DNA of 64,000 nucleotides from NCBI GenBank assembly GCA_020848435.1, contig JADLAC010000059.1, positions 1 to 64,000 on the forward strand. The letters are read 5' to 3'. Source of the stretch: Burkholderiales bacterium (GTDB lineage: Bacteria; Pseudomonadota; Gammaproteobacteria; Burkholderiales; WYBJ01). Shown here piece by piece: positions 21,562-30,084 of this stretch; the first letter of the stretch is position 1; every line of letters starts with the position of its first letter. The position numbers and the translations under genes were made by a program. Under the pieces are notes generated by a model. The model was not told the origin of the DNA. It was given only the letters and a program-made list of their open reading frames with translations, and searched no databases.

Positions 21562-22431
21562 ATGAGCTGGCTGCAGAAGCTGCTGCCGCCGCGGATCAAG
21601 CGCGACGACGCCTCCCCGCGCAAGGCGGTCCCCGAGGGTCTGTGGTCGAAGTGCGAGGCGTGCGAGGCTGTCCTCTATCGCACCGAGCTGGAGAAGAATC
21701 TCTCGGTGTGCCCGAAGTGCGCGCACCACGCGCGCATCGGTGCGCGCGCCCGCATCGACGTGCTGCTCGATGCCGAGGGCCGCGACGAGATCGGCGCCGA
21801 CGTGCTGCCGATCGATACGCTCAAGTTCAAGGACAGCCGCCGCTATCCGGATCGGCTGCAGGAGGCGCAGCGCGAGACCGACGAGTCCGATGCCGTGGTG
21901 GTGATGCAGGGAAGCATCCTGGCCGTGCCGGTGGTCGTGGCCGCGTTCGAGTTCCGTTTTCTCGGCGGGTCGATGGGATCGGTCGTGGGCGAGCGCATGG
22001 TGCGCGGCCTCGATGTCTGCATGGAGCACGCCATCCCGTTCGTGTGCGTGGCGGCGAGCGGGGGCGCGCGCATGCAGGAAGGCTTGTTTTCGCTCATGCA
22101 GATGGCGAAGACCTGTGCCGCGCTCACCCGACTCGCCGACAAGCAATTGCCGTTCATTTCGGTGCTGACCGATCCGACCATGGGCGGGGTATCCGCGAGC
22201 TTCGCCATGATCGGCGATGTCGTGATTGCCGAGCCGCGCGCGTTGATCGGCTTCGCCGGCCCGCGCGTGATCGAGCAGACGGTGCGCGAAACCTTGCCCG
22301 AAGGCTTTCAGCGCGCCGAGTTCCTGCTCGCCCACGGCGCGATCGACATGATCGTCGACAGGCGCGAGTTGCGCGCCACTCTCGCGCGCCTGCTCGCGCT
22401 GCTCACCAACCGTCCGGCGCCGACGCTCTAG
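21562..22431 (+). CDS. accD: Acetyl-CoA carboxylase carboxyltransferase subunit beta
   Basis: With AccA it transfers the carboxyl group from biotin to acetyl-CoA for fatty-acid synthesis. The 289-residue protein begins [12 protein letters not shown] and has the N-terminal four-cysteine zinc ribbon (Cys31, 34, 50, 53), followed by the crotonase-fold core with [10 protein letters not shown] and [11 protein letters not shown]. Its stop is only 2 bp from the folC GTG, so the two are coupled. Confidence 0.96.
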   Translation: MSWLQKLLPPRIKRDDASPRKAVPEGLWSKCEACEAVLYRTELEKNLSVCPKCAHHARIGARARIDVLLDAEGRDEIGADVLPIDTLKFKDSRRYPDRLQEAQRETDESDAVVVMQGSILAVPVVVAAFEFRFLGGSMGSVVGERMVRGLDVCMEHAIPFVCVAASGGARMQEGLFSLMQMAKTCAALTRLADKQLPFISVLTDPTMGGVSASFAMIGDVVIAEPRALIGFAGPRVIEQTVRETLPEGFQRAEFLLAHGAIDMIVDRRELRATLARLLALLTNRPAPTL

Positions 22432-22433
22432 CG

Positions 22434-23708
22434 GTGAAGTCTCTGCCCGAGTGGCTCGCGTATCTCGAGCGGCTGCATCCGCGGCCGATCGACATGGGCT
22501 TGGCGCGGGTGGAGCAGGTGCGCGCGGCGCTCGGGGTCGAATTGCGCATGCCCGTGATCACCGTGGGCGGCACCAACGGCAAGGGCTCAGTGTGCGCGCT
22601 GCTGGAAGCGATGCTGCGTCACGCGGGCTACCGCACCGGGCTCTATACCTCGCCGCACCTGCTGCGCTTCAATGAGCGCGTTCGGATCGACGCCGCGCAA
22701 GCGGCCGATGCACCGCTGATCGAGGCGTTCGAGCGGATCGAGGTCGCGCGCGGGTCGATTTCGCTCAGCTATTTCGAATTCGCGACGCTCGCCGCGGCGG
22801 CGTTATTTGCCGCGGCCGCGGTCGAGGTCGCCATCCTTGAAGTCGGGCTCGGCGGGCGGCTCGATGCGGTGAACGTCTTCGACCCCGATTGCGCGATCGT
22901 CGCGAGCGTCGACCTCGATCACATGGATTACCTCGGCCCCACGCGCGACGCCATCGGCCGCGAGAAGGCCGGCATTTTCCGTTCCGGCAGGCCCGCGATC
23001 TACGCGGCAACCGATCCGCCGTCGAGCGTGCTCGAGCATGCGCAGTCGATCGGCGCGCGCCTGCTGGTGGCGGGGCGGGACTTCGGCTACGAGCAAGCGC
23101 TGCACCAGTGGCGTTATTGGGGACCAGCCGGCAATCGCGGCGGCTTGCCGCATCCTGCGCTGCGCGGCGCGCACCAACTGGCCAACGCTGCTGCAGCCAT
23201 CGCCGCGCTGGACGAGCTGAAGCCGCGCCTGCCGACCGACATGCAAGCGATTCGCACAGGACTCGTCACGGCGAGCCTGCCGGGCCGGTTCCAAGTGCTG
23301 CCGGGGCGCCCGGCGATCGTGCTCGATGTCGCTCACAACCCGCACGCGGCGCGCGCCCTCGCGGCGAATCTGCGCGCGCACGGGCGCTTTAAGCGCACCC
23401 TGGCGGTGTTCGCCATGCTCGCCGACAAGGACATCGGCGGCGTCGTCGATACGCTCAAGGGACAGGTGAGCGCATGGTACGTGGGTGCCCTTGCCGGCAG
23501 CCGCGGCACCAGTGCCGCCACGCTGGCGACGCTCATCGCCGCGCACGATCCGGGCAAGCCCGTGGCGAGCTTCGAATCGCCGCTAGCGGCCCATGACGCG
23601 GCCTGCCAGGTTGCGGATGCGGATGATAGAATCCTCGTCTTCGGATCGTTTCACACCGTCTCCGAAGTGCTGATCGCGCGCGAGGCTCGAGCGAAGCCGG
23701 CGCCGTGA
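22434..23708 (+). CDS. folC: Bifunctional folylpolyglutamate synthase/dihydrofolate synthase
   Basis: Adds glutamate to dihydropteroate and to reduced folates. GTG 22434 (MKSLPEWLAYLERLHP) gives 424 residues, normal for FolC. The P-loop is GGTNGKGSVCALLE; SYFEFATLAA and EVGLGGRLDAVN are family signatures, VDLDHMDYLG holds the Mg2+-site His/Asp, and VLDVAHNPHAA belongs to the C-terminal Mur-ligase domain. accD-folC-SPOR protein-cvpA-purF is the standard proteobacterial cluster. Confidence 0.95.
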   Translation: MKSLPEWLAYLERLHPRPIDMGLARVEQVRAALGVELRMPVITVGGTNGKGSVCALLEAMLRHAGYRTGLYTSPHLLRFNERVRIDAAQAADAPLIEAFERIEVARGSISLSYFEFATLAAAALFAAAAVEVAILEVGLGGRLDAVNVFDPDCAIVASVDLDHMDYLGPTRDAIGREKAGIFRSGRPAIYAATDPPSSVLEHAQSIGARLLVAGRDFGYEQALHQWRYWGPAGNRGGLPHPALRGAHQLANAAAAIAALDELKPRLPTDMQAIRTGLVTASLPGRFQVLPGRPAIVLDVAHNPHAARALAANLRAHGRFKRTLAVFAMLADKDIGGVVDTLKGQVSAWYVGALAGSRGTSAATLATLIAAHDPGKPVASFESPLAAHDAACQVADADDRILVFGSFHTVSEVLIAREARAKPAP

Positions 23709-23760
23709 GAACGACCCTGAAGACATCCCTTTCCGATTGCCGCGGTGGCTGAGCGCGAGA

Positions 23761-24402
23761 ATGGCGAAGGCACCCACCGAAGAGCAAGCGCAACTGCGCC
23801 GGCGCGCGCGGCGGCGGCTGATCGGGGCCATGGCCCTGGTTACCCTGATTGCGGTCGTGCTGCCCTGGGTGCTCGAGAGCGAGCCACGGCAAGGCGATCA
23901 GGAGGTGTCGATCCAGATCCCGGCGCCGGAGTCGGCGGGCCCGTTCAATCCCAACGTGGCGCCAGGCAAGGCGCCGTCGGCCTCGGCCGATGCGGGACCC
24001 GCCGGTAGCGCCGAGACCAAGCCGGGCGCGCCCGCCGCGACCGACAACACCAAGGACGAGCCGGACAAGGCGCCGCCGGCGGCCAAGAGCGCGCTGCCGA
24101 AGCCGCCCGTGAAGGAGCGCGCGCCGGCCGAAGCGAAAAAGAAGACGCCCGATAAAGCCGAAGCCGGCGACAGCAAGCCCTACGTCGTGCAGATCACCGC
24201 GCTCGCCGATGCGGACAAGGCAGCCGAGCTTCAGCAGGAGCTCACGGCCAAGGGACTGCGCGCGTACACCGAGAAGGTCAAGACCGCAGCGGGCGAGGTG
24301 ACCCGCGTGCGCATCGGACCGTTTCCGAACCGCGACGCCGCCGACAAGGAGCGCGCGCGCATCAAGTCGCTCGGTGTCGATGGCAATGTCGTGCCCCGCT
24401 AG
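23761..24402 (+). CDS. SPOR-domain protein (DedD-like)
   Basis: A 213-residue bitopic inner-membrane protein from ATG 23761 (MAKAPTEEQAQLRRRARRR). A basic cytoplasmic tail is followed by one transmembrane helix (LIGAMALVTLIAVVLPWVL, about 20-38), a long Pro/Ala/Lys-rich periplasmic linker, and a C-terminal SPOR domain (about 138-213, beginning YVVQITALADADKAAELQ) that binds glycan strands stripped of stem peptides at the division site. Position between folC and cvpA matches E. coli dedD. A TTG 8 codons upstream is open but less likely. Confidence 0.88.
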   Translation: MAKAPTEEQAQLRRRARRRLIGAMALVTLIAVVLPWVLESEPRQGDQEVSIQIPAPESAGPFNPNVAPGKAPSASADAGPAGSAETKPGAPAATDNTKDEPDKAPPAAKSALPKPPVKERAPAEAKKKTPDKAEAGDSKPYVVQITALADADKAAELQQELTAKGLRAYTEKVKTAAGEVTRVRIGPFPNRDAADKERARIKSLGVDGNVVPR

Positions 24403-24550
24403 CGTCGGATTGGTCGCGGCGGCCGACGGCGCGCTGCGCTATTGCGCCGAGGCCAAGCGTTGCCATGAACGCAACAAGGCCACGAGGATTTCGTATGTTG
24501 CGTCGTGCCTGCAGCGCCCGCGGCCAGGCACTCTGACCCGTCGCTGACGC

Positions 24551-25042
24551 ATGACCGCATTCGACTACGCGGTTCTCGCCATCCTCGGGCTGTCCATCAT
24601 CGTGAGCGTCTGGCGCGGCGCGGTGCGCGAAGTGCTGGCGCTTGCCTCCTGGGTGCTCGCGTTTCTGGCCGCGCAAGCCTATGCGCCTCTGATGGCCGTG
24701 TATCTGCCCGCCTCGTTGGAGTCGGGATCTTTGCGCCTGCTGGCCGCATTCGCCATCGTGTTCGTGCTCGTTCTGGCGCTGAGCGCGCTCATCGCGATCG
24801 GCCTCTCGCGCCTGGTGCGTGCCGCCGGCTTGGGGCCGCTGGATCGGGGCCTCGGCGCCATGTTCGGCGTGCTGCGTGGTATGCTCATCGTGCTTACCCT
24901 GGTGTTGCTGTGCGGGCTCACGGCGGCACCGCGTTCGCCCGTTTGGCGTGACGCCATGCTCAGCCCCCCGCTGGAAGCGGCCGCGTTGTCGGTCAAGTCC
25001 TTTCTTCCCGAGGAGCTGTCGAAGCGGATCAGCTACGAGTGA
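24551..25042 (+). CDS. cvpA: CvpA family membrane protein
   Basis: A 163-residue protein with four hydrophobic helices (starting MTAFDYAVLAILGLSIIVSVWRG). It belongs to the colicin V production family, linked in other bacteria to envelope stress tolerance. The RGAVREVLALASW segment after helix 1 and RGLGAMFGVLRG before helix 4 are family features. It is immediately upstream of purF, as in E. coli. Confidence 0.92.
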   Translation: MTAFDYAVLAILGLSIIVSVWRGAVREVLALASWVLAFLAAQAYAPLMAVYLPASLESGSLRLLAAFAIVFVLVLALSALIAIGLSRLVRAAGLGPLDRGLGAMFGVLRGMLIVLTLVLLCGLTAAPRSPVWRDAMLSPPLEAAALSVKSFLPEELSKRISYE

Positions 25043-25099
25043 ACGGGCCCTCGCCGGCCGGGCAAAGCCGGTGCGGGCCATGCCTGTGGGAATCTTGAG

Positions 25100-26620
25100 A
25101 TGTGCGGAATCGTCGGGGTCGTCGCCAAAGGGCCCGTCAACCAGCTCCTCTACGATGCGCTGCTGGTGCTCCAGCATCGCGGGCAGGATGCCGCGGGCAT
25201 CGTCACGTGCGAAGGCGCATCGTTCCACATGCACAAGGGTCCGGGCTTCGTGCGCGACGTGTTCCGCACCCGTAATATGCGCGCGCTGCTGGGCCACATG
25301 GGCATCGCGCACGCCCGCTATCCGACGGCCGGATCGGCCTGGGCGGCGGCGGAGGCGCAGCCGTTGTACGTCAACTCGCCGTTCGGCATCGTGCTCGGTC
25401 ACAACGGCAATCTCACCAACACCGAGCAGCTCAAGAGCGAGCTGTTCCGCGAGGACTTGCGCCACGTCAACACCAACTCGGATTCCGAGGTGCTGTTGAA
25501 CGTGTTCGCGCACGAGCTGCAAGGGGCGGTCAACGGTCGCCAGCTCGATCCGGCCGCAGTGTTCCAGGCAGTGGCCGGAGTACACCGGCGCTGCCGCGGC
25601 GCGTACGCGGTGGTGGCGATGATCGCCGGTTTCGGCCTGCTGGCCTTTCGCGATCCTTATGGCATCCGCCCGATCGTCTACGGCAAGGCCGAGACCGACA
25701 AGGGCACGGAATACCTGGTGGCCTCGGAAAGCGTCGCCCTCGACACGCTCGGCTTCGAGCTGGTGCGCGACGTCGAGCCGGGCGAGGCCATCCTGATCGA
25801 TGCGGACGGCAACTTCTACCATCAGCAGTGCGCGCCGAATCCCTCGCTCAATCCGTGCATCTTCGAGTATGTGTACCTGGCGCGGCCGGATTCGCAGATC
25901 GACGGCATCTCCGTGTATCAGACTCGGCTCAACATGGGCGAGAGCCTGGCCGAGAAAGTCGAGCGCGAGTACCGCCATCTCGACATCGACGTCGTCATTC
26001 CGATTCCGGATTCGAGCCGGCCCGCCGCAATGCAAATGGCCAATCGGCTCGGCCTGGGGTATCGCGAGGGGTTCATCAAGAACCGCTACATCGGGCGCAC
26101 CTTCATCATGCCCGGCCAGGCGGTGCGGCGCAAATCGGTGCGGCAGAAGCTCAATGCCATCGGCCAGGAGTTCAAGGGCAAGAACGTGCTGCTGGTGGAC
26201 GATTCCATCGTGCGCGGGACGACCAGCCGGGAGATCGTGCAGATGGCACGCGAGTCTGGTGCGCGGCGGGTATTCTTCGCTTCGGCCGCGCCGCCGGTGC
26301 GCTATCCCAATGTCTACGGCATCGACATGCCGACCCGCGAAGAGCTGATCGCCACCAATCGCACCGCCGACGAGATCGCGCACGAGATCTGCGCCGACCA
26401 GCTCATCTACCAGGACATCGAAGCGCTGGTCGACGACGTGCGGCGCGTGAATCCGCGGGTGACGAGCTTCGAGACCTCGTGCTTTTCCGGGCGCTACGTC
26501 ACCGGTGACGTGACCGACGACTATCTCGCCGATGTCGAAGCGCAGCGCCAGCGCGGGTCCGCGCCGGGCGAGGAGCCCGCGACCACCCAGCTCGATCTGA
26601 ATCTCGTCATGAGCGATTGA
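25100..26620 (+). CDS. purF: Amidophosphoribosyltransferase
   Basis: Commits PRPP to purine synthesis by replacing pyrophosphate with ammonia from glutamine. The 506-residue protein starts MCGIVGVV, so the N-terminal Cys becomes the glutaminase nucleophile after methionine removal, with no propeptide. The phosphoribosyltransferase PRPP loop is [16 protein letters not shown], and NRYIGRTFI is the adjacent conserved segment. The stop codon overlaps a perfect TTGACA that probably belongs to the metZ promoter. Confidence 0.97.
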   Translation: MCGIVGVVAKGPVNQLLYDALLVLQHRGQDAAGIVTCEGASFHMHKGPGFVRDVFRTRNMRALLGHMGIAHARYPTAGSAWAAAEAQPLYVNSPFGIVLGHNGNLTNTEQLKSELFREDLRHVNTNSDSEVLLNVFAHELQGAVNGRQLDPAAVFQAVAGVHRRCRGAYAVVAMIAGFGLLAFRDPYGIRPIVYGKAETDKGTEYLVASESVALDTLGFELVRDVEPGEAILIDADGNFYHQQCAPNPSLNPCIFEYVYLARPDSQIDGISVYQTRLNMGESLAEKVEREYRHLDIDVVIPIPDSSRPAAMQMANRLGLGYREGFIKNRYIGRTFIMPGQAVRRKSVRQKLNAIGQEFKGKNVLLVDDSIVRGTTSREIVQMARESGARRVFFASAAPPVRYPNVYGIDMPTREELIATNRTADEIAHEICADQLIYQDIEALVDDVRRVNPRVTSFETSCFSGRYVTGDVTDDYLADVEAQRQRGSAPGEEPATTQLDLNLVMSD

Positions 26621-26646
26621 CAGCCATTGCCGGGGCACGGTAGTCT
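26617..26646 (+). promoter_or_regulatory. Candidate sigma-70 promoter for metZ
   Basis: A perfect -35 TTGACA (26617-26622) overlaps the purF stop. TAGTCT (26641-26646), an 18-bp spacer away, is a weak -10. The predicted start near 26653 falls exactly at the first base of the riboswitch P1 stem, which supports the assignment. Confidence 0.55.
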
Positions 26647-26653
26647 CGTGCTT

Positions 26654-26705
26654 GCGCCGATTTGATGCTTCAGCTTGCGGGCGCATTACAAATGCCGCTA
26701 AAGCG
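26654..26705 (+). promoter_or_regulatory. SAM-II (SAM-alpha) riboswitch
   Basis: The S-adenosylmethionine-sensing aptamer of the SAM-II class sits in the metZ leader. P1 is GCGCC (26654-26658) with GGCGC (26680-26684). The conserved GATTTGA follows P1, CTTGC precedes its 3' arm, and ACAAATGCCGCTAAAGC (26688-26704) is the conserved 3' segment. The class-defining pseudoknot can form between GCTTCAGC (26667-26674) and GCTAAAGC (26697-26704) with 7 of 8 pairs. The class is known mainly from alphaproteobacteria and controls methionine-synthesis genes. It should lower metZ expression when SAM is plentiful. Confidence 0.9.
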
Positions 26706-26709
26706 AGGG

Positions 26710-26772
26710 ATGGAAAGCCCGCTTTGGCCTAGCTGGAGCGGGCTTTTGCATTCCCGCGGGATACCATCATGA
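26710..26772 (+). CDS. Possible 20-codon leader peptide overlapping metZ
   Basis: AGGG closing the aptamer is followed at once by ATG 26710. The frame runs 20 codons through the terminator hairpin and stops at TGA 26770-26772, which overlaps the metZ ATG as ATGA. The peptide (MESPLWPSW...) resembles nothing I know. The spacing from AGGG to ATG is too short for a good ribosome site, so translation is doubtful. If translated, it would couple metZ translation to the riboswitch. Confidence 0.3.
   Translation: MESPLWPSWSGLLHSRGIPS
26714..26747 (+). terminator. Riboswitch-controlled terminator in the metZ leader
   Basis: AAAGCCCGCT (26714-26723) pairs perfectly with AGCGGGCTTT (26737-26746) across a 13-nt loop, followed by a short T-run (26744-26747). 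The aptamer's AAAGCG (26700-26705) can instead pair with CGCTTT (26720-26725) inside the left arm, which would break the terminator. SAM binding ties up the AAAGC in the pseudoknot and would free the terminator. The short T-run makes efficiency uncertain. Confidence 0.65.
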
Positions 26773-27950
26773 GCGACGACTACCGGTTCGAAACGCTGGC
26801 GCTGCGCAGCGGCATCCATCGCAGCCAATTCAACGAGCACAGCGAGGCGATGTACCTGACCTCGAGCTTCGTGTTCGACAACGCCGCGCAGGCCGCGGCT
26901 CGATTCGCCGAGAAGGAAGCCGGCTTCATCTATTCGCGCTTCACCAACCCGACGGTGTCGGCGCTGCAGGAGCGCCTAGCCGCCCTCGAAGACGCGGATG
27001 CCTGCATCGCCACCGCATCGGGCATGGCGGCGATCCTCGCCTGCGCCATGAGCCTTCTCTCCAGCGGCGACCACGTGGTCGCGTCCCACAGCATATTCGG
27101 CTCCACGGTGCAGCTCTTCGGCGGCATCCTCAAGCGCTTCGGCGTCGAGACGACCTTCGTCTCGCCGACCGACATCGACGCCTGGCAGCGTGCCTCGACG
27201 CCGCGGACCAAGCTCTACTTCCTCGAGACCCCGTCGAATCCACTCACCGAGATTTCCGATATCGCGGCGCTCGCCGAGCTGGCGCATCGCAAGGGCGCGC
27301 TGCTTGCCGTCGACAACTGTTTTTGTACGCCGGCGCTGCAACGCCCGCTCGCGTTCGGCGCCGACATCGTGATCCACTCGGCCACCAAGTATCTCGATGG
27401 CCAGGGCCGCGTGCTGGGCGGCGCGGTGCTCGGCAGCCGCGACTTCATCCAGGGATCGGTCTATCCGTTCTTGCGCACCGCCGGGCCGACCTTGAGCGCC
27501 TTCAACGCCTGGGTCATCTTGAAGGGGCTGGAGACGCTGCGCATCCGTCTCGACGCGCACGCGGCGAATGCCTTGGCGCTGGCGCGCTGGCTGGAGAAGC
27601 AGCCAGGCATCGAACGGGTCTATTACCCCGGCCTGGCCTCGCATCCGCAGCATGCGCTGGCGATGCGCCAGCAGCGCAACGGCGGCGGGATCGTATCCTT
27701 CAGCGTGACAGGCGGCCGCGAGTCGGCGTGGCGCATCGTCGATGCGACCCGAATGCTCTCCATCACTGCCAACCTGGGCGACGCCAAGAGCACCATCACG
27801 CACCCGGCGTCCACCACCCATGGGCGCATCAGCCCCGAGGCTCGGGCAGCGGCGGGCATCGGCGAAGGCTTGCTGCGTATCGGCGTCGGCCTGGAAGCGG
27901 TCGAAGACATCCAGAGCGATCTCGCGCGCGGCATGCAAGGCGGGCGGTGA
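26769..27950 (+). CDS. metZ: O-succinylhomoserine sulfhydrylase
   Basis: A PLP enzyme that makes homocysteine directly from O-succinylhomoserine and sulfide. The 393-residue protein starts at ATG 26769 (MSDDYRFETLALRSG). The Schiff-base lysine is Lys207 in HSATKYLDGQG, and the YSRFTNPTV segment is the phosphate-binding region. MetZ is favoured over cystathionine gamma-synthase by the SRFTNPTVSALQERLAALE pattern and the purF-metZ neighbourhood. A SAM-II riboswitch controls it. The stop overlaps the pcm GTG by 4 nt. Confidence 0.92.
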   Translation: MSDDYRFETLALRSGIHRSQFNEHSEAMYLTSSFVFDNAAQAAARFAEKEAGFIYSRFTNPTVSALQERLAALEDADACIATASGMAAILACAMSLLSSGDHVVASHSIFGSTVQLFGGILKRFGVETTFVSPTDIDAWQRASTPRTKLYFLETPSNPLTEISDIAALAELAHRKGALLAVDNCFCTPALQRPLAFGADIVIHSATKYLDGQGRVLGGAVLGSRDFIQGSVYPFLRTAGPTLSAFNAWVILKGLETLRIRLDAHAANALALARWLEKQPGIERVYYPGLASHPQHALAMRQQRNGGGIVSFSVTGGRESAWRIVDATRMLSITANLGDAKSTITHPASTTHGRISPEARAAAGIGEGLLRIGVGLEAVEDIQSDLARGMQGGR

Positions 27951-28696
27951 AAGCGCGCAGGCGTGCGCTTCTGAAATCGCTCGCGGCCGGCGCCATGTCG
28001 CTTCGGGACGCACCGGCGGGGGCAGGCGCCGGCGGCGAGTTCGGCACCGAGCGCGCGCGCATGGTGGCCGAGATCGCCGACATGGCGCGCCAGACCGGCC
28101 AGGAGACGGGGCGGCCGCGGTTCGCGGATGGCGTGATGGACGCGATGCGCGCGGTGCCGCGCCACCTGTTCGTGCCGCGCGAGCGCGCCGACTCCGCCTA
28201 TCGCAATCACCCCTTACCCATCGGCAGCGGACAGACGATTTCCCAGCCCTTCATCGTCGCGCTCACCACCGACCTGATCGAGCCGCGCAAGCATCACCGC
28301 GTGCTGGAGATCGGTACCGGCTCGGGCTACCAGGCAGCCGTCCTGGCCGAGCTGGTGCACGCCGTGGACACGGTGGAGATCATCGAGCCCTTGGCGCGCG
28401 AGGCGGCGCAACGGCTGCGTACGCTCGGCTACCACAACGTCTCGGTGCACGTTGGCGACGGCCACGCCGGTTGGCCGGCGCGCGCGCCGTATGACGGCAT
28501 CGTGGTGACCGCGGCGGCGTCGCACGTGCCGAGCGCCCTGGTGGCGCAGCTCAAGCCGGGCGCGCGCATGGTGATACCGGTCGGCCCGCAGCATAGCACC
28601 CAGGAGTTCACGCTGGTCGAGAAGCGCGCCGATGGCGGCATCGTAACGCGCGTGGTGCTGCCGGTTCGCTTCGTGCCCATGACGGGGGGCTCGTGA
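27947..28696 (+). CDS. pcm: Protein-L-isoaspartate O-methyltransferase
   Basis: Methylates isoaspartyl residues with SAM so that damaged proteins can be repaired. GTG 27947 overlaps the metZ stop and gives 249 residues. The core has PLPIGSGQTISQPFIVA, the SAM-binding VLEIGTGSGYQAAVLAEL and acidic VEIIEP loop, and a late IVVTAAASHVP strand, all typical. The first about 30 residues (MKARRRALLKSLAAG...) are longer than the family core and resemble a weak export signal. An internal ATG at about codon 17 would remove most of them. Coupling to riboswitch-controlled metZ ties a SAM-consuming enzyme to SAM supply. Confidence 0.9.
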   Translation: MKARRRALLKSLAAGAMSLRDAPAGAGAGGEFGTERARMVAEIADMARQTGQETGRPRFADGVMDAMRAVPRHLFVPRERADSAYRNHPLPIGSGQTISQPFIVALTTDLIEPRKHHRVLEIGTGSGYQAAVLAELVHAVDTVEIIEPLAREAAQRLRTLGYHNVSVHVGDGHAGWPARAPYDGIVVTAAASHVPSALVAQLKPGARMVIPVGPQHSTQEFTLVEKRADGGIVTRVVLPVRFVPMTGGS

Positions 28697-28723
28697 ATCG
28701 AGCGCCGCTGCACGCCGGCGAAG

Positions 28724-28752
28724 TTGAGCAAAGCGCTTGCGCGCGCTATGCT
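28724..28752 (+). promoter_or_regulatory. Candidate promoter for the transglutaminase-like gene
   Basis: TTGAGC (28724-28729), a 17-bp spacer and TATGCT (28747-28752) fit a sigma-70 promoter with 4 of 6 matches in each box. A transcript starting near 28759 would have a leader of about 180 nt, in which I see no convincing structure. Confidence 0.45.
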
Positions 28753-28942
28753 CCAAGCCTCATCCTGACCCAGAAGCGATCATGGCCTGCGCTATAGCCA
28801 CGTCGGTACTCGGCGTCCGCCCCGCGCGTTCGCGCCCCGTCTTCGTGAGCCGGCCACCGCGGCCGCCTTCCGTGTCCTAGCCCCGCAGTCGCGTCGTGTA
28901 CGTGGCGAGCCCTCGACTCCTGTAACCGTTCAAGGACTCCAC

Positions 28943-30052
28943 ATGAAAAGGCGCGATTTCATCAAGCTCGGAACCACGCTTCCCGTCGCTACGGCCTTCG
29001 GCGCCCTGCCGGACTTGGCTTGGCCGCAGCAGAAGCGCTTTGCGCCCCGGCCGGGCCAATGGCGCGCGTACGAAGTCACCACCCAGGTCGAAATCCTCAA
29101 GCCCGCGGGCGTCACCAAGGTATGGCTGCCGGTTCCGGCAATCAACTCCGACTACCAGAGATCTCTCGACAACAAGTGGAGCGCCCCTGGCGGGCAGGCA
29201 CGCCTGGTCGAGGACGGGAAGTACGGCGCCAAGATCCTGGCGATCGAGTTTCCGGCCGGCGTCGCGAAACCCAGCGTCGAGCTCGTCAGCCGGGTGCAGA
29301 TTCAGGATCGCGCGGTCGACTGGGGAAAGCGCGCGGCGGCGAAGGAGAATCCGGCGGCGCTCAAGCTCTGGCTCCAGCCTACCGATTTGATGCCGATCGA
29401 CGGCATCGTGCGTCGCACCGCGGAAGACGCGATCAAGGGCAAACGCGGCGATCGCGACAAGGCGCAGGCCCTGTTCGACTGGGTCGTCAACAACACCCAT
29501 CGCGAGCCCAAGACCCGCGGCTGCGGCGTGGGCGACATCAAGGCGATGCTCGAAAGCGGCAACCTCTATGGCAAGTGCGCTGACCTGAACGCGCTGTTCG
29601 TGGGCTTGGCGCGTGCCGTGGGCATCCCCGCGCGCGACGTGTACGGCGTGCGCCTGGCGCCCTCCGCCTTCGGCTACAAGGCGCTCAGCGCCAACAGCGC
29701 CAACATCAGCCGCGCGCAGCACTGCCGCGCCGAGGTCTACCTGGCCGACCAGGGCTGGAGCGCGATGGATCCGGCCGATGTCGCCAAGGTGATGCGCGAG
29801 GAGACCTCGGACTGGATCAAGAGCGCCGCGCATCCGCTGGTCGCTGCGGTGAAGCAGGGCTTGTTCGGAAGCTGGGAAGGCAACTGGCTCGCGTTCAACC
29901 TGGCGCACGACGTCGCATTGCCGGGCGCCAAGGGACCCAAGATCGGTTTCTTCATGTATCCCAATGCCGAGACCGAGAACGAGCGCCTCGACAGCCTCGA
30001 TCCGGACAACTTCAAGTACGTGATGAGCGCGCGCGAGATCAAGCAGGCTTGA
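28943..30052 (+). CDS. Tat-exported transglutaminase-like cysteine protein
   Basis: A 369-residue protein with a twin-arginine signal (KRRDFIKLG, then a hydrophobic stretch to about residue 25), so it is likely folded in the cytoplasm and exported. The transglutaminase-like papain fold has its triad visible: Cys212 in LYGKCADLN, His260 in RAQHCRAEVYL and Asp276 in SAMDPADV. Members act as proteases, peptide N-glycanases or cross-linking enzymes; the reaction here is unknown. ATG 28943 has AAGGA about 7 nt upstream. The TlpA-like thioredoxin gene follows after 32 bp, so the two may work together in the periplasm. Confidence 0.85.
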   Translation: MKRRDFIKLGTTLPVATAFGALPDLAWPQQKRFAPRPGQWRAYEVTTQVEILKPAGVTKVWLPVPAINSDYQRSLDNKWSAPGGQARLVEDGKYGAKILAIEFPAGVAKPSVELVSRVQIQDRAVDWGKRAAAKENPAALKLWLQPTDLMPIDGIVRRTAEDAIKGKRGDRDKAQALFDWVVNNTHREPKTRGCGVGDIKAMLESGNLYGKCADLNALFVGLARAVGIPARDVYGVRLAPSAFGYKALSANSANISRAQHCRAEVYLADQGWSAMDPADVAKVMREETSDWIKSAAHPLVAAVKQGLFGSWEGNWLAFNLAHDVALPGAKGPKIGFFMYPNAETENERLDSLDPDNFKYVMSAREIKQA

Positions 30053-30084
30053 TGCTCGGCCAGGGCGCCGGATGTCGATAGGCC

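Noticed and set aside
28782-28880. 32-codon frame upstream of the transglutaminase-like gene
   Set aside because: No ribosome site, Arg/Pro-rich composition typical of chance GC-rich frames, and no overlap with the next gene.
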